A stretch of DNA of 64,000 nt from the NCBI GenBank assembly GCA_965662265.1, contig CBFIGX010000001.1:62001-126000 (forward strand), given 5' to 3'. The first letter of the stretch is position 1. The number at the start of each line of letters is the position of its first letter. The notes under the pieces were generated by a model, which was not told the DNA's origin, did no database searches, and saw nothing but the letters and a program-made list of their open reading frames with translations. Positions 9,368 through 19,228 of the stretch are shown piece by piece. The position numbers were made by a program, and so were the translations under genes. This DNA is from CBFIGX01 sp965662265 (lineage in GTDB: Bacteria; Bacteroidota; Bacteroidia; Flavobacteriales; UBA7430).

Positions 9368-11137
9368 ATGAACTTGAAGCCTACTCGTATTTTTGAACTA
9401 GCGGAATATACCAAACAGCAGTACAACAAAAAAGATGTTTTAGCTGGGAAAGAAAATGGTACATGGAAAACTTATTCTGCAGATGAGTATGTAGAATTAA
9501 CCAACAGTCTCGCATATGGACTCCTTAATCTTGATATTAAACGAGGTGATAAAATAGCTGTCATTTCGCTAAATAGGCCAGAATGGAATATTGTAGACAT
9601 GGGAATAAGCAAAACCGGAGCAATTAATGTTCCTATTTATCCTAACATTACAACATCAGACTATGAGTACATCTTAAAAGACTCGGGAGCCAAATATATT
9701 TTTGTAGGTTCAGAGGAAATATTGGAAAAGGTCGATAGTCTTGTAGATAAAATTGAAGCCCTTGAAGGAATTTATTCTTTCGATAAAATTGAGGGTACTT
9801 TGCATTGGCTTAATCTTGTTGAGAATGGAAGAAAAAATCCACAAGCTTCAAAAATGAAAGCAAATCAACTTGAAGTTAAATCATCAGATTTGTTCACACT
9901 AATTTATACTTCTGGAACTACTGGAAACCCTAAAGGGGTCATGTTATCTCATGATAACTTGTACTCTCAACTTATAGGTTTAAAAAATGCTATCCCTTTT
10001 GCCGAGGATGACAGAGCGATAAGCTTTCTTCCCCTTTGCCATGTTTTTGAACGAGTTATTGAGTATTACTATCTCTTTAAAGGGGTGTCTATATACTATG
10101 CTGAAGGTATCGAGCAGATTGGTGAGAATTTGAAAGAAATTAAACCAACCATAATGCCTACCGTACCAAGATTATTAGAGAAAGTGTATGATAAAATTGT
10201 TGCCAAGGGCTCTGATCTTAGTGGTATTAAAAAAGCATTATTTTTTTGGGCACTTAATCTTGGATTAAAACACGAACTTGATGGTAAAAATGGTTGGTGG
10301 TATGAGCTTCAACTAAAAATTGCAAACAAACTTATTTTTAATAAATGGCGTGAAGCAGTAGGTGGAAATATTAGATATATAGTATCTGGTGCCGCTGCTT
10401 TACAGCCGAGACTAGCTCGAGTATTTACTGCTGCGCAAATGCCCATTCTAGAAGGTTATGGGCTTTCCGAAACTTCACCTGTAATTTCTGTGAATACAAT
10501 GGAACCAGGAGGGCGATGCTATGGGTCTGTTGGGCCTATTATGGCTGGTGTTGACGTGAAATTTGGTGAAGATGGTGAAATTCTATGTAAAGGAACTAAC
10601 GTTATGATGGGTTACTACAATAAACCCGACCTAACTTCAGAAGTAATCGATAAAGATGGATGGTTTTCTACTGGAGACATTGGAACTATAATTCAAGGAA
10701 AATACCTTAAGATAACTGACCGTAAAAAGGAAATATTTAAAACCTCAGGAGGTAAATACATTGCCCCGCAAGTCATGGAGAATAAATTTAAAGAATCTAG
10801 GTTTATTGAGCAGGTGATGGTAATAGGTGAGGGTAAAAAAATGCCGGGTGCATTTATAGTCCCCGAATTTGAAGCTTTAAAAAAATGGTGTAAGGCAAAT
10901 GATATTACTTATACAAATGATGTAGACATTTGTGAACATCCAGTAATAATTGAAAAATTTGAGAGTGAAATTAATTTTTTCAACAGTCAATTTGCTAACT
11001 ATCAACAAGTAAAAAAGTTTGTATTGATGAAAGAGCCATGGTCTATAGACGGAGGTGAGCTAACTGCAACACTAAAACTAAAAAGAAAACCTATTATGGA
11101 AAAATACTTTGATGATTACAACAAAATATACAACTAG
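9368..11137 (+). CDS. Long-chain fatty acid-CoA ligase (AMP-binding)
   Basis: ANL-superfamily enzyme that activates fatty acids to acyl-CoA via an acyl-adenylate, for beta-oxidation or lipid synthesis. 589 residues, in the range of the FAA1-like long-chain group found widely in Bacteroidota. Seen: the phosphate loop YTSGTTGNPKGVMLSH near residue 180, the adenine-binding GYGLSETSP, the DGWFSTGDIG motif with the ribose-binding aspartate, and the hinge plus catalytic lysine region DRKKEIFKTSGGKYIAP. No signal peptide. Stands alone between recG (divergent) and a convergent metalloprotease gene, with a strong stem-loop after its stop. Chain-length specificity cannot be read from sequence. Confidence 0.93.
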   Translation: MNLKPTRIFELAEYTKQQYNKKDVLAGKENGTWKTYSADEYVELTNSLAYGLLNLDIKRGDKIAVISLNRPEWNIVDMGISKTGAINVPIYPNITTSDYEYILKDSGAKYIFVGSEEILEKVDSLVDKIEALEGIYSFDKIEGTLHWLNLVENGRKNPQASKMKANQLEVKSSDLFTLIYTSGTTGNPKGVMLSHDNLYSQLIGLKNAIPFAEDDRAISFLPLCHVFERVIEYYYLFKGVSIYYAEGIEQIGENLKEIKPTIMPTVPRLLEKVYDKIVAKGSDLSGIKKALFFWALNLGLKHELDGKNGWWYELQLKIANKLIFNKWREAVGGNIRYIVSGAAALQPRLARVFTAAQMPILEGYGLSETSPVISVNTMEPGGRCYGSVGPIMAGVDVKFGEDGEILCKGTNVMMGYYNKPDLTSEVIDKDGWFSTGDIGTIIQGKYLKITDRKKEIFKTSGGKYIAPQVMENKFKESRFIEQVMVIGEGKKMPGAFIVPEFEALKKWCKANDITYTNDVDICEHPVIIEKFESEINFFNSQFANYQQVKKFVLMKEPWSIDGGELTATLKLKRKPIMEKYFDDYNKIYN

Positions 11138-11165
11138 TTGGTCTTTTAATTATTCGACTGTAAAA

Positions 11166-11193
11166 CAAAAGCGCCCAAATGGGCGCTTTTTTT
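11166..11193. terminator. Bidirectional rho-independent terminator
   Basis: A perfect hairpin AAAAGCGCCC / loop AAAT / GGGCGCTTTT at 11167-11190, with A and T tracts on either side, lies between two convergent genes (stops at 11137 and 11192). It can act on both strands; its right edge reaches the stop codon of the metalloprotease gene. Confidence 0.9.
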
Positions 11194-13717
11194 AGTTGTC
11201 TAAATGAGTTTTAATTTTAAATGCTAAGTACATTCTATGGTCGAGAGTATCACCATATGAAGACCTTAAGATATTCATTTGCTGTTGAATAGCCTTTAAT
11301 TGCTTATAAATTTGCGCATGTGCTACAGTAGTTAAGCCTTTATCTTTGGTTAATCTTATCAACATTTCCACGTAGGTCACTTGTAAATTTTGCCGAAAAC
11401 TATTTACCATTTTATTTCTATCTGCCTCAAACATAGCATTGGTAAGATCTGAAAAGTAATCAGACAACTTATATTCGTTTCCGTATAAAGTGGTGTTTAC
11501 CATCCTGTTTAATACATTTCTATTTAACAACTGTCCTAAAACCATTCTTTGAATACCAATAACACGTTCATGGATTCTTGGATCCTCACCTGTGTAGGGA
11601 GTACTAAAACCCCTTCTTTGTCTTTGTAAATAAGGGTAGAGCATCTCAGCTTTGGCAAATGCATCAGGGGCAAAAGCATATTTCGCTAATGCGTTTAATG
11701 CTTCTTTTTGATCTTGATAAGAGACAGGCGTAAATGGTGTTTCATCTGTATCTTGCCCTACCATAGCTCTGTTTACATTTACACCACCAATTTGTCTAGA
11801 TATTATTTTTAAAGCGGTAGAATATTGACCCGTTAGCGTGTAATATGAATTCAATAATTCTTGATGAGAACTACCTTCTTTCCTATACTTAGAAAGGGTC
11901 TCTGGCAAAATTTTGTTTACAAGCTTAATTCTATCAATTGCGTATAATACAGGTTCAGACGTGAGATCATAAATCATTGCGTCAGGATCCATCCCTTTAC
12001 CAGTGCCACGCATGTCGTCGGCATCATTTGCAAAAGCATGTTCATGCTTTATGCTTTCATCCAATATTGCAGATAACCCTTCATTATCTACATCGGAATA
12101 ACCAAAACGTATCGCCCAATGATCGTATGGGCCTGGAATTGTATCATAATATAAACCTTGTTGATCTGGGTTAAGACTAAAATTAATAGATGGGTATTCC
12201 ATAACCGACGAACAAAGACCTTTTTCGAATGTGTTTTCTTTATTTTTTATCTCTTCATAGGTGAGTAAAGTAGAACCTTTGAAATTGTGATTTAAACCCA
12301 AAGTATGGCCAGTTTCATGAAGCACTAAACGCTTTAACGATTCTCTAATAAGCGCATCCTTACTTGACTGTTCAAGGTCGAGAACATCAATAGCGCTTTG
12401 AGCGAATAAATTATTCGATTGCATAAAAGTAGAAGCTGAACAAAAATGACCGTTATGGATATTTTCGTCTTCTAGGTGAAGGGCAGAATGCTCAAAAAGC
12501 TCCCCTTGTTGAATTCTTTTAGTAATGTATACCCACTCAAGCATAATATCTGCACCTAAAATTTGTCCTGTACGAGGATTAACAAAACTTGGTCCATAAC
12601 CACCAAATGGTGGATTCGGGGATGATGTCCACCTAAGGACGTTATATCTAATATCTCCTGCATCCCATGCGGCATCATCTGGCTGAACCTTAACCAGAAT
12701 TGCGTTTTTGAAGCCCGCGCTTTCAAATGCTATATTCCATGATTCCACACCCTCTTTTATAATCTCTCTAAGCTCTACAGGTGTTGTGTTTTCAATCCAA
12801 AAGACTAAAGGTTCTATAGGCTCTGAAATTTCTAGATCAGGATTTTTCTTTTCAAAATTCCAGCGATGAACCATATCTCTGTAGTTAATGGCTTCGGTGG
12901 TTGTCATATCATTTACTCGTGTAGTAAAATAGCCTACCCGAGGATCTTCAAATCTCGGCTCAAAATTATTTTTAGGCATTTCAATAAGTGAATGTTGAAC
13001 TAAAATATTTACAAATCTAGAGTCTGCAACTGCTGACCCACCATAAGCCCTAGGCATAACATTGTCGTATGCATAATTAACAATGATATCTGTATTTTCG
13101 GGATAATTTTTTAACTGATGATACTTTGTTTTGAACTTACTTAATTTGCCTACCTGGAAGCCTTTATAGCCAGGTCTTGATGCTCTTTTTAACTGCTGAA
13201 GAGATTCTGTTAAGAAGATTTTATCAGCATCAATTAAAAACTTAGTACTATCACTACTAGTAACAACAATAGCTTCACTAACTAACACTGGATTATTTAC
13301 GTTTGCATCAGCAGATTTTGCAAGTGCCGATTCTGGATCAAAATAGAAGCTAGTATTTTGTTGTTCAAACTCTATTCTATCATAGTATTTGTTAATCTTA
13401 AATATTTTAGAGCTTCTAAAATTTCCTCTAAAAAATCCAGCGTCAGTAACACCATTTTCTATGTATGAAAAATGTATATACTCCTTATTTAGCTGATCTT
13501 GAGTGATTTCCATTAGTAATTTACCATTGGATTTATCTCTGTATAAAGTAAAAAGCCCTTCTATTTTATCAGCATCCTTAACCTTTTCTTGATATTTGTC
13601 TTTTATAGATTTTGGAGTGCTTGTTTTAGCTTTTTTCTTCTTGTAGAACTGTGCATTGGCGGGTTGAGAAAACATTAGTAATAATAAAAACCCTAGATAT
13701 GTAAATAACCTGTTCAT
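11192..13717 (-). CDS. Secreted zinc-dependent metalloprotease (DUF5118/DUF5117/DUF4953 type)
   Basis: Large exported metalloprotease of a family widespread in Bacteroidota. 841 residues. Seen: a signal peptide (hydrophobic FTYLGFLLLLMF, cleavage after NAQ near residue 22), then a beta-rich N-terminal half matching the DUF5118/DUF5117 arrangement, then the extended zinc-binding motif HETGHTLGLNHN near residue 465, with two histidines, the catalytic glutamate and a third histidine ligand as in metzincins. No T9SS sorting domain is visible, so it may stay in the periplasm or outer membrane. Biological substrate unknown. A TAACTTTG -7 box lies 25 bases upstream of the start. Confidence 0.9.
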   Translation of the reverse strand: MNRLFTYLGFLLLLMFSQPANAQFYKKKKAKTSTPKSIKDKYQEKVKDADKIEGLFTLYRDKSNGKLLMEITQDQLNKEYIHFSYIENGVTDAGFFRGNFRSSKIFKINKYYDRIEFEQQNTSFYFDPESALAKSADANVNNPVLVSEAIVVTSSDSTKFLIDADKIFLTESLQQLKRASRPGYKGFQVGKLSKFKTKYHQLKNYPENTDIIVNYAYDNVMPRAYGGSAVADSRFVNILVQHSLIEMPKNNFEPRFEDPRVGYFTTRVNDMTTTEAINYRDMVHRWNFEKKNPDLEISEPIEPLVFWIENTTPVELREIIKEGVESWNIAFESAGFKNAILVKVQPDDAAWDAGDIRYNVLRWTSSPNPPFGGYGPSFVNPRTGQILGADIMLEWVYITKRIQQGELFEHSALHLEDENIHNGHFCSASTFMQSNNLFAQSAIDVLDLEQSSKDALIRESLKRLVLHETGHTLGLNHNFKGSTLLTYEEIKNKENTFEKGLCSSVMEYPSINFSLNPDQQGLYYDTIPGPYDHWAIRFGYSDVDNEGLSAILDESIKHEHAFANDADDMRGTGKGMDPDAMIYDLTSEPVLYAIDRIKLVNKILPETLSKYRKEGSSHQELLNSYYTLTGQYSTALKIISRQIGGVNVNRAMVGQDTDETPFTPVSYQDQKEALNALAKYAFAPDAFAKAEMLYPYLQRQRRGFSTPYTGEDPRIHERVIGIQRMVLGQLLNRNVLNRMVNTTLYGNEYKLSDYFSDLTNAMFEADRNKMVNSFRQNLQVTYVEMLIRLTKDKGLTTVAHAQIYKQLKAIQQQMNILRSSYGDTLDHRMYLAFKIKTHLDN

Positions 13718-13742
13718 TGTTTCTTATTTTGAAAAATTTTAA

Positions 13743-13750
13743 CAAAGTTA
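13743..13750 (-). promoter_or_regulatory. Candidate -7 box for the metalloprotease gene
   Basis: TAACTTTG on the minus strand matches TAnnTTTG, 25 bases before the ATG at 13717. The nearest upstream TTG is 31 bases away, too far for a standard -33 element. Confidence 0.45.
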
Positions 13751-13850
13751 AGTTTTAAGAATTTAACTAAAGAAAAAGAGGCAATACTTAACTAATAAAA
13801 TTCATTATATAAAGCGATTGGAGTCTCATATAAGTAAGCCAATGAATACT

Positions 13851-13858
13851 TATCTTTG
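13851..13858 (+). promoter_or_regulatory. -7 box abutting the M16 peptidase start
   Basis: TATCTTTG, followed by CAAT and then the ATG at 13863. A -7 box this close would place transcription initiation at or within a base or two of the start codon, giving a leaderless mRNA. It also argues against the longer TTG start at 13818, whose codons would lie upstream of the transcript. Confidence 0.55.
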
Positions 13859-13862
13859 CAAT

Positions 13863-15089
13863 ATGAATGTTGAAAATCATACACTAAATAATGGCATCCG
13901 TATCATACACCACCATGTAAATAGTCCTGTTGCACATTGTGGCATAATGATTAATGCTGGCTCCAGGGATGAATCAGAGTCTGAACAAGGTATGGCCCAT
14001 TTTATTGAACATGCTCTTTTTAAAGGAACAAATAAAAGAAAACCTTATCATATACTTAGTAGATTAGAAGATGTAGGTGGTGAGTTAAATGCCTACACAA
14101 CCAAGGAAGAAACTTGGTTTTATGCTTCTTTTATGAAACAATATTACGAGCGTTCGATTGAGCTACTGTCTGATATTATTTTCAACTCAACACTACCAAA
14201 AAAAGAATTAGAAAAAGAAAAAGATGTCATCATAGATGAAATATATTCCTATCTGGATAGTCCCGCAGAGTCAATTTTTGATGATTACGAAGAACTCATT
14301 TTTAAAGGACACCCCATTGGGCGAAACATTCTTGGAACAAAGAAAAGCGTCAAAAGTATTTTGCCCAAACACGCAAAATCTTTTATGGAAAAATATTACA
14401 ATACATCAGATATTATTTTGAGCTCGGTTGGTAATATTAATTTCAAAAAACTCGTACAATTTGCAACAAAACATCTTGGGTCAATTCCAGAAAATAAACG
14501 AACACACCAAAGACTAAAGCTAAATAATTATAAACCCACGAACTTAACTATAAAAAAAGACAGCCTACAGGCACACTGTATTGTTGGTAACAGAGCTTAT
14601 GCCGCTACAGAAGAAAAGGCAAGATCACTTATTTTGTTAAGTAACTTACTAGGTGGACCAGGAATGAATTCAAGATTGAATTTGGGAATACGAGAAAAAT
14701 TCGGGTTTACCTATACCATAGAATCAAATTATACAACCTACAATGATACAGGTGCTTGGAATATATACTTTGGTACAGAATACCTAACTGTAGAAAAAAC
14801 AATACACTTAATTCATAAAGAATTAAAAAAACTAAGAACAACACCTCTAGGCTCTTCACAACTCTTGAAAGCTAAAAAACAATTAATTGGCCAATTAGCT
14901 ATTGGTCAAGAAAACAAATGTAACTTGATGCAAAATATTGCAAAAAGTCAAATGACATTTGGAGTAATTGAGCCTTTAGAAGAAACTAACAAAAAAATAA
15001 TGGCACTTACTTCTAAAGACTTATTGGAGGTTGCTAACGAAATTTTCGACCCCAATCAGCTGAGCTATTTAATCTATGAACCTAAATAA
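13863..15089 (+). CDS. M16 family zinc peptidase (processing-peptidase-like)
   Basis: Inverzincin of the pitrilysin/mitochondrial processing peptidase family. From the ATG at 13863 it has 408 residues, the size of the single-chain bacterial PMPB-like enzymes. Seen: the inverted zinc motif HFIEH near residue 46, the downstream glutamate region DVIIDEIYSYLDSP, and the C-terminal inactive-like half with GGPGMNSRLNLGIREK. No signal peptide, so likely cytoplasmic. The reading frame extends upstream to a TTG at 13818, but homologues begin close to the NHTLNNGIRI segment and a promoter box sits just before the ATG. Followed six bases later by the methyltransferase gene, so probably co-transcribed. 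Confidence 0.9.
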   Translation: MNVENHTLNNGIRIIHHHVNSPVAHCGIMINAGSRDESESEQGMAHFIEHALFKGTNKRKPYHILSRLEDVGGELNAYTTKEETWFYASFMKQYYERSIELLSDIIFNSTLPKKELEKEKDVIIDEIYSYLDSPAESIFDDYEELIFKGHPIGRNILGTKKSVKSILPKHAKSFMEKYYNTSDIILSSVGNINFKKLVQFATKHLGSIPENKRTHQRLKLNNYKPTNLTIKKDSLQAHCIVGNRAYAATEEKARSLILLSNLLGGPGMNSRLNLGIREKFGFTYTIESNYTTYNDTGAWNIYFGTEYLTVEKTIHLIHKELKKLRTTPLGSSQLLKAKKQLIGQLAIGQENKCNLMQNIAKSQMTFGVIEPLEETNKKIMALTSKDLLEVANEIFDPNQLSYLIYEPK

Positions 15090-15095
15090 AATCAC

Positions 15096-15737
15096 ATGGA
15101 ATTCTTAGCAAAAGATTTAGAAGAATATTGTTCAAACCACTCGAGTAAAGAAGATAATATACTCAAGCAACTCTACAGAGAAACACATACATCTGTTTTA
15201 AATCCTAGAATGATCTCAAGCCCTCTGCAAGGACATTTTTTATCAATGATTAGCCGTATGTTAAAACCTAAAAACATTCTTGAAATCGGAACATACACGG
15301 GTTATTCTGCAATTTGTTTAGCAAAAGGACTGCCTATTGATGGCGCGCTTCACACTATTGACATAAACGAAGAGCTAAAAGACATATCGGCTAAATACAT
15401 AGATATGGCGGGCTTCAAACACCAAATTATTCAACATACTGGAGATGCTTGTGATGTTATCCCAAAACTTAATGAGTCTTTTGATCTTGTGTTTATTGAC
15501 GCTGATAAAAAAAATTATCCACACTACTTTAAAATACTTATCGATCAGCTAAAAACAGGCGCCTGGATAATAGCAGACAATGTTTTATGGTCAGGGAAAG
15601 TGCTAAATAAAGTCCAAGAAAATGATAGTGCAACAAAAGCCTTGATAGAATACAATGATATGATTAATAACGACCCAAGAGTTGAAAATTTTTTACTACC
15701 TATTCGTGATGGCTTAATGATTAGCAGGAAGGTATAA
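15096..15737 (+). CDS. Class I SAM-dependent O-methyltransferase (COMT-like)
   Basis: Methyltransferase_3 family enzyme related to catechol and caffeoyl-CoA O-methyltransferases; transfers methyl from SAM to a hydroxyl on a small molecule, usually metal-dependent. 213 residues, typical length. Seen: SAM-binding motif I ILEIGTYTGYSA near residue 61, and FDLVFIDADKKNY, which supplies the metal/SAM-side aspartates. Sits six bases after the M16 peptidase gene and 40 bases before the PKD-domain protein. Substrate unknown. Confidence 0.9.
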   Translation: MEFLAKDLEEYCSNHSSKEDNILKQLYRETHTSVLNPRMISSPLQGHFLSMISRMLKPKNILEIGTYTGYSAICLAKGLPIDGALHTIDINEELKDISAKYIDMAGFKHQIIQHTGDACDVIPKLNESFDLVFIDADKKNYPHYFKILIDQLKTGAWIIADNVLWSGKVLNKVQENDSATKALIEYNDMINNDPRVENFLLPIRDGLMISRKV

Positions 15738-15777
15738 TTATTGTTACTATAGGAAGCACTATATATTCTAACTTATT

Positions 15778-18165
15778 TTGAAAAGCTATTTACTTCTTAT
15801 CATCTCATTTTTCCTAAGCATTAATTTGTCGGCTACACATCTTATTGGAGGTGAGCTCACCTACACCTATCTTAGTAATAACCAATATGAATTTCAGTTA
15901 ACTATTTATATAGATTGTGGTCCAACAAATACAACTGGCACATCATTTGACCCTTCTATTACAATCTCTGTATATAACGCCGAAACATATGAAAGCTATA
16001 CAAGCGCAATTCTGAGTAATCCTGTTATAACAGAATTAGGAAGCGAAACAGTAGGAAATGATTGTTTGGAATTACCTACAGACTTATGTATTGTTCAAGG
16101 CCAATACTCAGGAATTATTTCTTTGCCTCCTTCAGAAGAAGGATATATTGTTGCGTATCAAAGGTGCTGCAGAAACCCTTCGATAATTAATATAGAAACA
16201 CCTGATGCATTTGGATCAACATTTACAACACAAATACCCAGCACCAATGTAGCTATTAACAATAGTAGTGCAGTATTTACAGAATATCCTCCTTTAGCCT
16301 TATGCTTAGGAGATGATTTAAATGTCAATTTATCTGCAATAGATGTTGATGGAGACTCGTTAGCGTATGAATTTACAACACCATTTCACGGAGCTAACGA
16401 TCTAAATCCAACAGAAATTACACCTCCACCATTTTCAACAATACCATGGGCTACAACTTATACAGAGGACAGCCCAATGGATGCCAGTCCATCAATATCA
16501 ATCGACAACCAATCCGGGTATATTTCAGGAACTCCTTCGCAGTTAGGCATGTATATAATCGGTGTTAAAGTCAATGAATTTAGAAATGGCCTCCTAATTA
16601 ACTCTATCATCAGAGATTTTAGGTTTCTTGTTGTCGACTGTAATGTTACTACAGCCTCTATTCCTTTATCTAATTGGTATTGTAACGGATTTACAGTGTA
16701 TTTTGGTAATGACAGCTACAATTCTAGTTCTTACATATGGGATTTTGGAGTAGATAATGCAACATCCACAGAATTTGAACCGTCGTATACGTATCCAGAT
16801 ACTGGCAATTATACGGTAAGTTTAATAGCAAATCCAAATAGTATTTGTGCGGACACTAATGTTATATCATTTCCACTCTACACAGAGTTATCTCCTTTTT
16901 TTCAAAGCCCTGACCCACAATGCATCACTGATAACAATTTTGAATTTACAGGTGATGGCATAAGTCCTCCAGGCACAAGTATCTATTGGGACTTTGGCCC
17001 ATTGGCAACACCAACGAACTCCACATTACCTAATCCGATAAACGTAAGCTTTGCTCAACCTGGCTCATATCCTGTTTCCTACAATTTACAATACAATGAT
17101 TGTGACGAAACATTTACATCAATAGTAGAAATATATGATGTAGAAATTGATGCTTTAGTCGAAACTACTGCACCGCAGTGTTTAGATGGTAATTCATTCG
17201 ACTTCAACGTATTTGGAAATTATCCACCAGATGCAACGTTTACATGGGATTTTGGACAGGATGCTCTACCTAGTTCTGCAATCGAAGAAAACCCAACCAA
17301 CATCTCATTTGCTACATATGGCAACCAACCCATTGACCTATCTATTACTGCAAATGGATGCACAGTAACTATTAGCAGTATAGCAACAATACATGCAGAG
17401 GAGCAAGTTGAGATACTTAGTAGCAGTCCTATTGGGTGTGACTCTTTAAATGTAAGCTTCTCATCAATTTTTAGTGAATCTGATTACGACTATTATTGGA
17501 ATTTAGGTAATGGTTTCACTTCAACTGATACTAACCCTAGTTCAATCTATACAGTGGGCTCTTACGACATAAATTTAACTGTGCTTAACACGACTACCAT
17601 GTGTGAGTCAAGTCAAACATTAAATCAATTTATCAATGTATATGAAGAGCCGATTGCTGCATTTAGTTTCACAGACTCTATTATTGATTTTGGAGAAGAA
17701 ATTTATATCTTAAATGAAGCCCAGAATGCCAATAACTATCAATACATATTTAGTACTGGTAACAGTAGTCTCGATGAAGAACCTTCTTTTATTAGCACAA
17801 CTGTTGGATCTCAGAGTGTTTGGCAATATATTTCTAATGATTATGGATGTATAGATAGTACTATACGCTTCTTTACGGTAGAATATCCAATTAACATATG
17901 GGTTCCTAATGTATTTACGCCCGATGGTGATTTACTTAATGATTACTTTGAGCCAATTACAAAAAACATCGAGTATTACGAACTATCAATTTATAATAGA
18001 TTTGGTGAAATGATATTTTCTGAGGCTGGTAATAACCCTAAGTGGAATGGGAAAAAGCAAGACGATTCATATTTTGAAAATGACAGTTATAACTATGTTA
18101 TAAAATACGCCACACCAACCAAAACAGAAAATCTCTTAATGGGTTACGTCATTTTATTGAGATAA
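15778..18165 (+). CDS. Secreted PKD-domain protein with T9SS type B (gliding-associated) C-terminus
   Basis: Predicted T9SS cargo of 795 residues. Start: the only codon that gives a signal peptide is TTG at 15778 (then KSYLLLIISFFLSINLSA). The mature N-terminus (THLIGGELTYTYL) is the opening of many Bacteroidota gliding-associated surface proteins. Several PKD-like modules follow, with WDFG cores near residues 320, 400 and 490; two neighbouring modules (about residues 365-450 and 455-545) look like a duplication sharing PQC, WDFG and ISFA-type segments. The C-terminus WVPNVFTPDGDLLNDYFEP onward is the CHU_C type B sorting domain, which usually needs PorP/SprF-like partners and SprA. Role (adhesin or gliding surface component) is inferred. 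Confidence 0.88.
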   Translation: MKSYLLLIISFFLSINLSATHLIGGELTYTYLSNNQYEFQLTIYIDCGPTNTTGTSFDPSITISVYNAETYESYTSAILSNPVITELGSETVGNDCLELPTDLCIVQGQYSGIISLPPSEEGYIVAYQRCCRNPSIINIETPDAFGSTFTTQIPSTNVAINNSSAVFTEYPPLALCLGDDLNVNLSAIDVDGDSLAYEFTTPFHGANDLNPTEITPPPFSTIPWATTYTEDSPMDASPSISIDNQSGYISGTPSQLGMYIIGVKVNEFRNGLLINSIIRDFRFLVVDCNVTTASIPLSNWYCNGFTVYFGNDSYNSSSYIWDFGVDNATSTEFEPSYTYPDTGNYTVSLIANPNSICADTNVISFPLYTELSPFFQSPDPQCITDNNFEFTGDGISPPGTSIYWDFGPLATPTNSTLPNPINVSFAQPGSYPVSYNLQYNDCDETFTSIVEIYDVEIDALVETTAPQCLDGNSFDFNVFGNYPPDATFTWDFGQDALPSSAIEENPTNISFATYGNQPIDLSITANGCTVTISSIATIHAEEQVEILSSSPIGCDSLNVSFSSIFSESDYDYYWNLGNGFTSTDTNPSSIYTVGSYDINLTVLNTTTMCESSQTLNQFINVYEEPIAAFSFTDSIIDFGEEIYILNEAQNANNYQYIFSTGNSSLDEEPSFISTTVGSQSVWQYISNDYGCIDSTIRFFTVEYPINIWVPNVFTPDGDLLNDYFEPITKNIEYYELSIYNRFGEMIFSEAGNNPKWNGKKQDDSYFENDSYNYVIKYATPTKTENLLMGYVILLR

Positions 18166-18299
18166 TAATCATTGTTTTGCAATAAAAGCTTTTACGAAGC
18201 TAAGGACTAATATAATAACAAATTAATATTTGCATTAAATACTTATAGAAGTAGAGTTGCTAAAACGCCATTATTTAGTTGCACTATAATTCAAATACA

Positions 18300-18662
18300 T
18301 TACAGATTTCTAAAAATGATATAAAATAAAATTAAACAGAAAATAATACTAACCATTATATTTAATATTGCAAATGCAGTGTGTCCATTTTTGAATAATT
18401 CAAATGTTTCAAAACTAAAAGTAGAAAAGGTGCTAAATCCGCCGCAAAAACCCGTCATTATGAATAACTTCCAATGAATACTTAAATCGATTTTTGATTG
18501 AACAGAATAAACAAACCAAGCTAAGATTGCTGAGCTTGCCATGTTTGAGCATAAGGTAGCTATTGGAAACAAGTCTAAGGATAAGAAAGAAAAAAGTTTG
18601 GTTAAGCCATAGCGAAATAAACTTCCCAATCCACCTCCTATAAAAACTGCTACTATATTCAT
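18300..18662 (-). CDS. crcB: Fluoride efflux channel CrcB/FluC
   Basis: Small membrane protein that exports fluoride as an antiparallel dimer (dual-topology channel). 120 residues with four hydrophobic segments. Seen: GGGLGSLFRYG at the N-terminus and GFCGGFSTFSTFSFE, which carries the phenylalanines and hydroxyls that line the pore. Last gene of the hpt-adk-obgE-PAP2-crcB operon, overlapping the PAP2 gene by four bases. No fluoride riboswitch is placed directly before it; expression should follow the operon. Confidence 0.93.
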   Translation of the reverse strand: MNIVAVFIGGGLGSLFRYGLTKLFSFLSLDLFPIATLCSNMASSAILAWFVYSVQSKIDLSIHWKLFIMTGFCGGFSTFSTFSFETFELFKNGHTAFAILNIMVSIIFCLILFYIIFRNL

Positions 18663-19228
18663 AGTGCTAATTTATATTTTTCATTTATTTTCAAAGACAG
18701 TCTCCAAATAAGCTTTGCTATAATAATTCCAAGCACTGCACCTCCTAGGATATCTAAAAAATAATGCTTCCCTACATAAATACGACTGTAAGCTACAATA
18801 GAAGCCCAAGTATAAAACACAAAAGGGATATACCTTTTCCTAGAAAAAATAGATGACACTATTGCCGCAAGGGCAAAAAAATTAGCCGCATGAGATGATA
18901 CAAAACCATACATCCCTCCTTTATGGACAAGTAAACGAATTTGATCCATAAATTCTGGTTCATGACAAGGCCTTAACCTAAGGAACACATTTTTAAAACA
19001 ATGAACAGAGCTCAAATCAGCCAAGCCTACTGTTACTAAAATTATGGCAAGCGGCAACCAGAACTGTTTTTTATACTTTTTAATTAGTAGGTAAATAATA
19101 AAAATAAAAAGTGGAATTGCAGATCTTGTTTTGGTAATAAAAACCCAAACATTATCATAGCTTTCTACACCTGCTCCATTTAATACCAGGAACAATAATT
19201 TATCCAATTCAATTAATTTTTCAAGCAT
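18659..19228 (-). CDS. PAP2 family lipid phosphatase
   Basis: Integral-membrane type 2 phosphatidic acid phosphatase, acting on lipid-linked phosphates such as undecaprenyl pyrophosphate or lipid A; the exact substrate cannot be read. 189 residues with about five or six membrane segments. The three phosphatase motifs are present: KNVFLRLRP (KX6RP), SSHAAN (variant of PSGH, histidine kept) and SRIYVGKHYFLD (SRX5HX3D). Overlaps obgE by eight bases upstream and crcB by four downstream. Envelope recycling is the likely role. Confidence 0.88.
   Translation of the reverse strand: MLEKLIELDKLLFLVLNGAGVESYDNVWVFITKTRSAIPLFIFIIYLLIKKYKKQFWLPLAIILVTVGLADLSSVHCFKNVFLRLRPCHEPEFMDQIRLLVHKGGMYGFVSSHAANFFALAAIVSSIFSRKRYIPFVFYTWASIVAYSRIYVGKHYFLDILGGAVLGIIIAKLIWRLSLKINEKYKLAL

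Noticed and set aside
18187..18201. Small inverted repeat AGCTT/AAGCT after the PKD-domain gene as a terminator
   Set aside because: Only five pairs, AT-rich, and no T tract follows.
18600..18700. Fluoride riboswitch upstream of crcB
   Set aside because: crcB is the last gene of an operon and overlaps the PAP2 gene, leaving no leader for a riboswitch.
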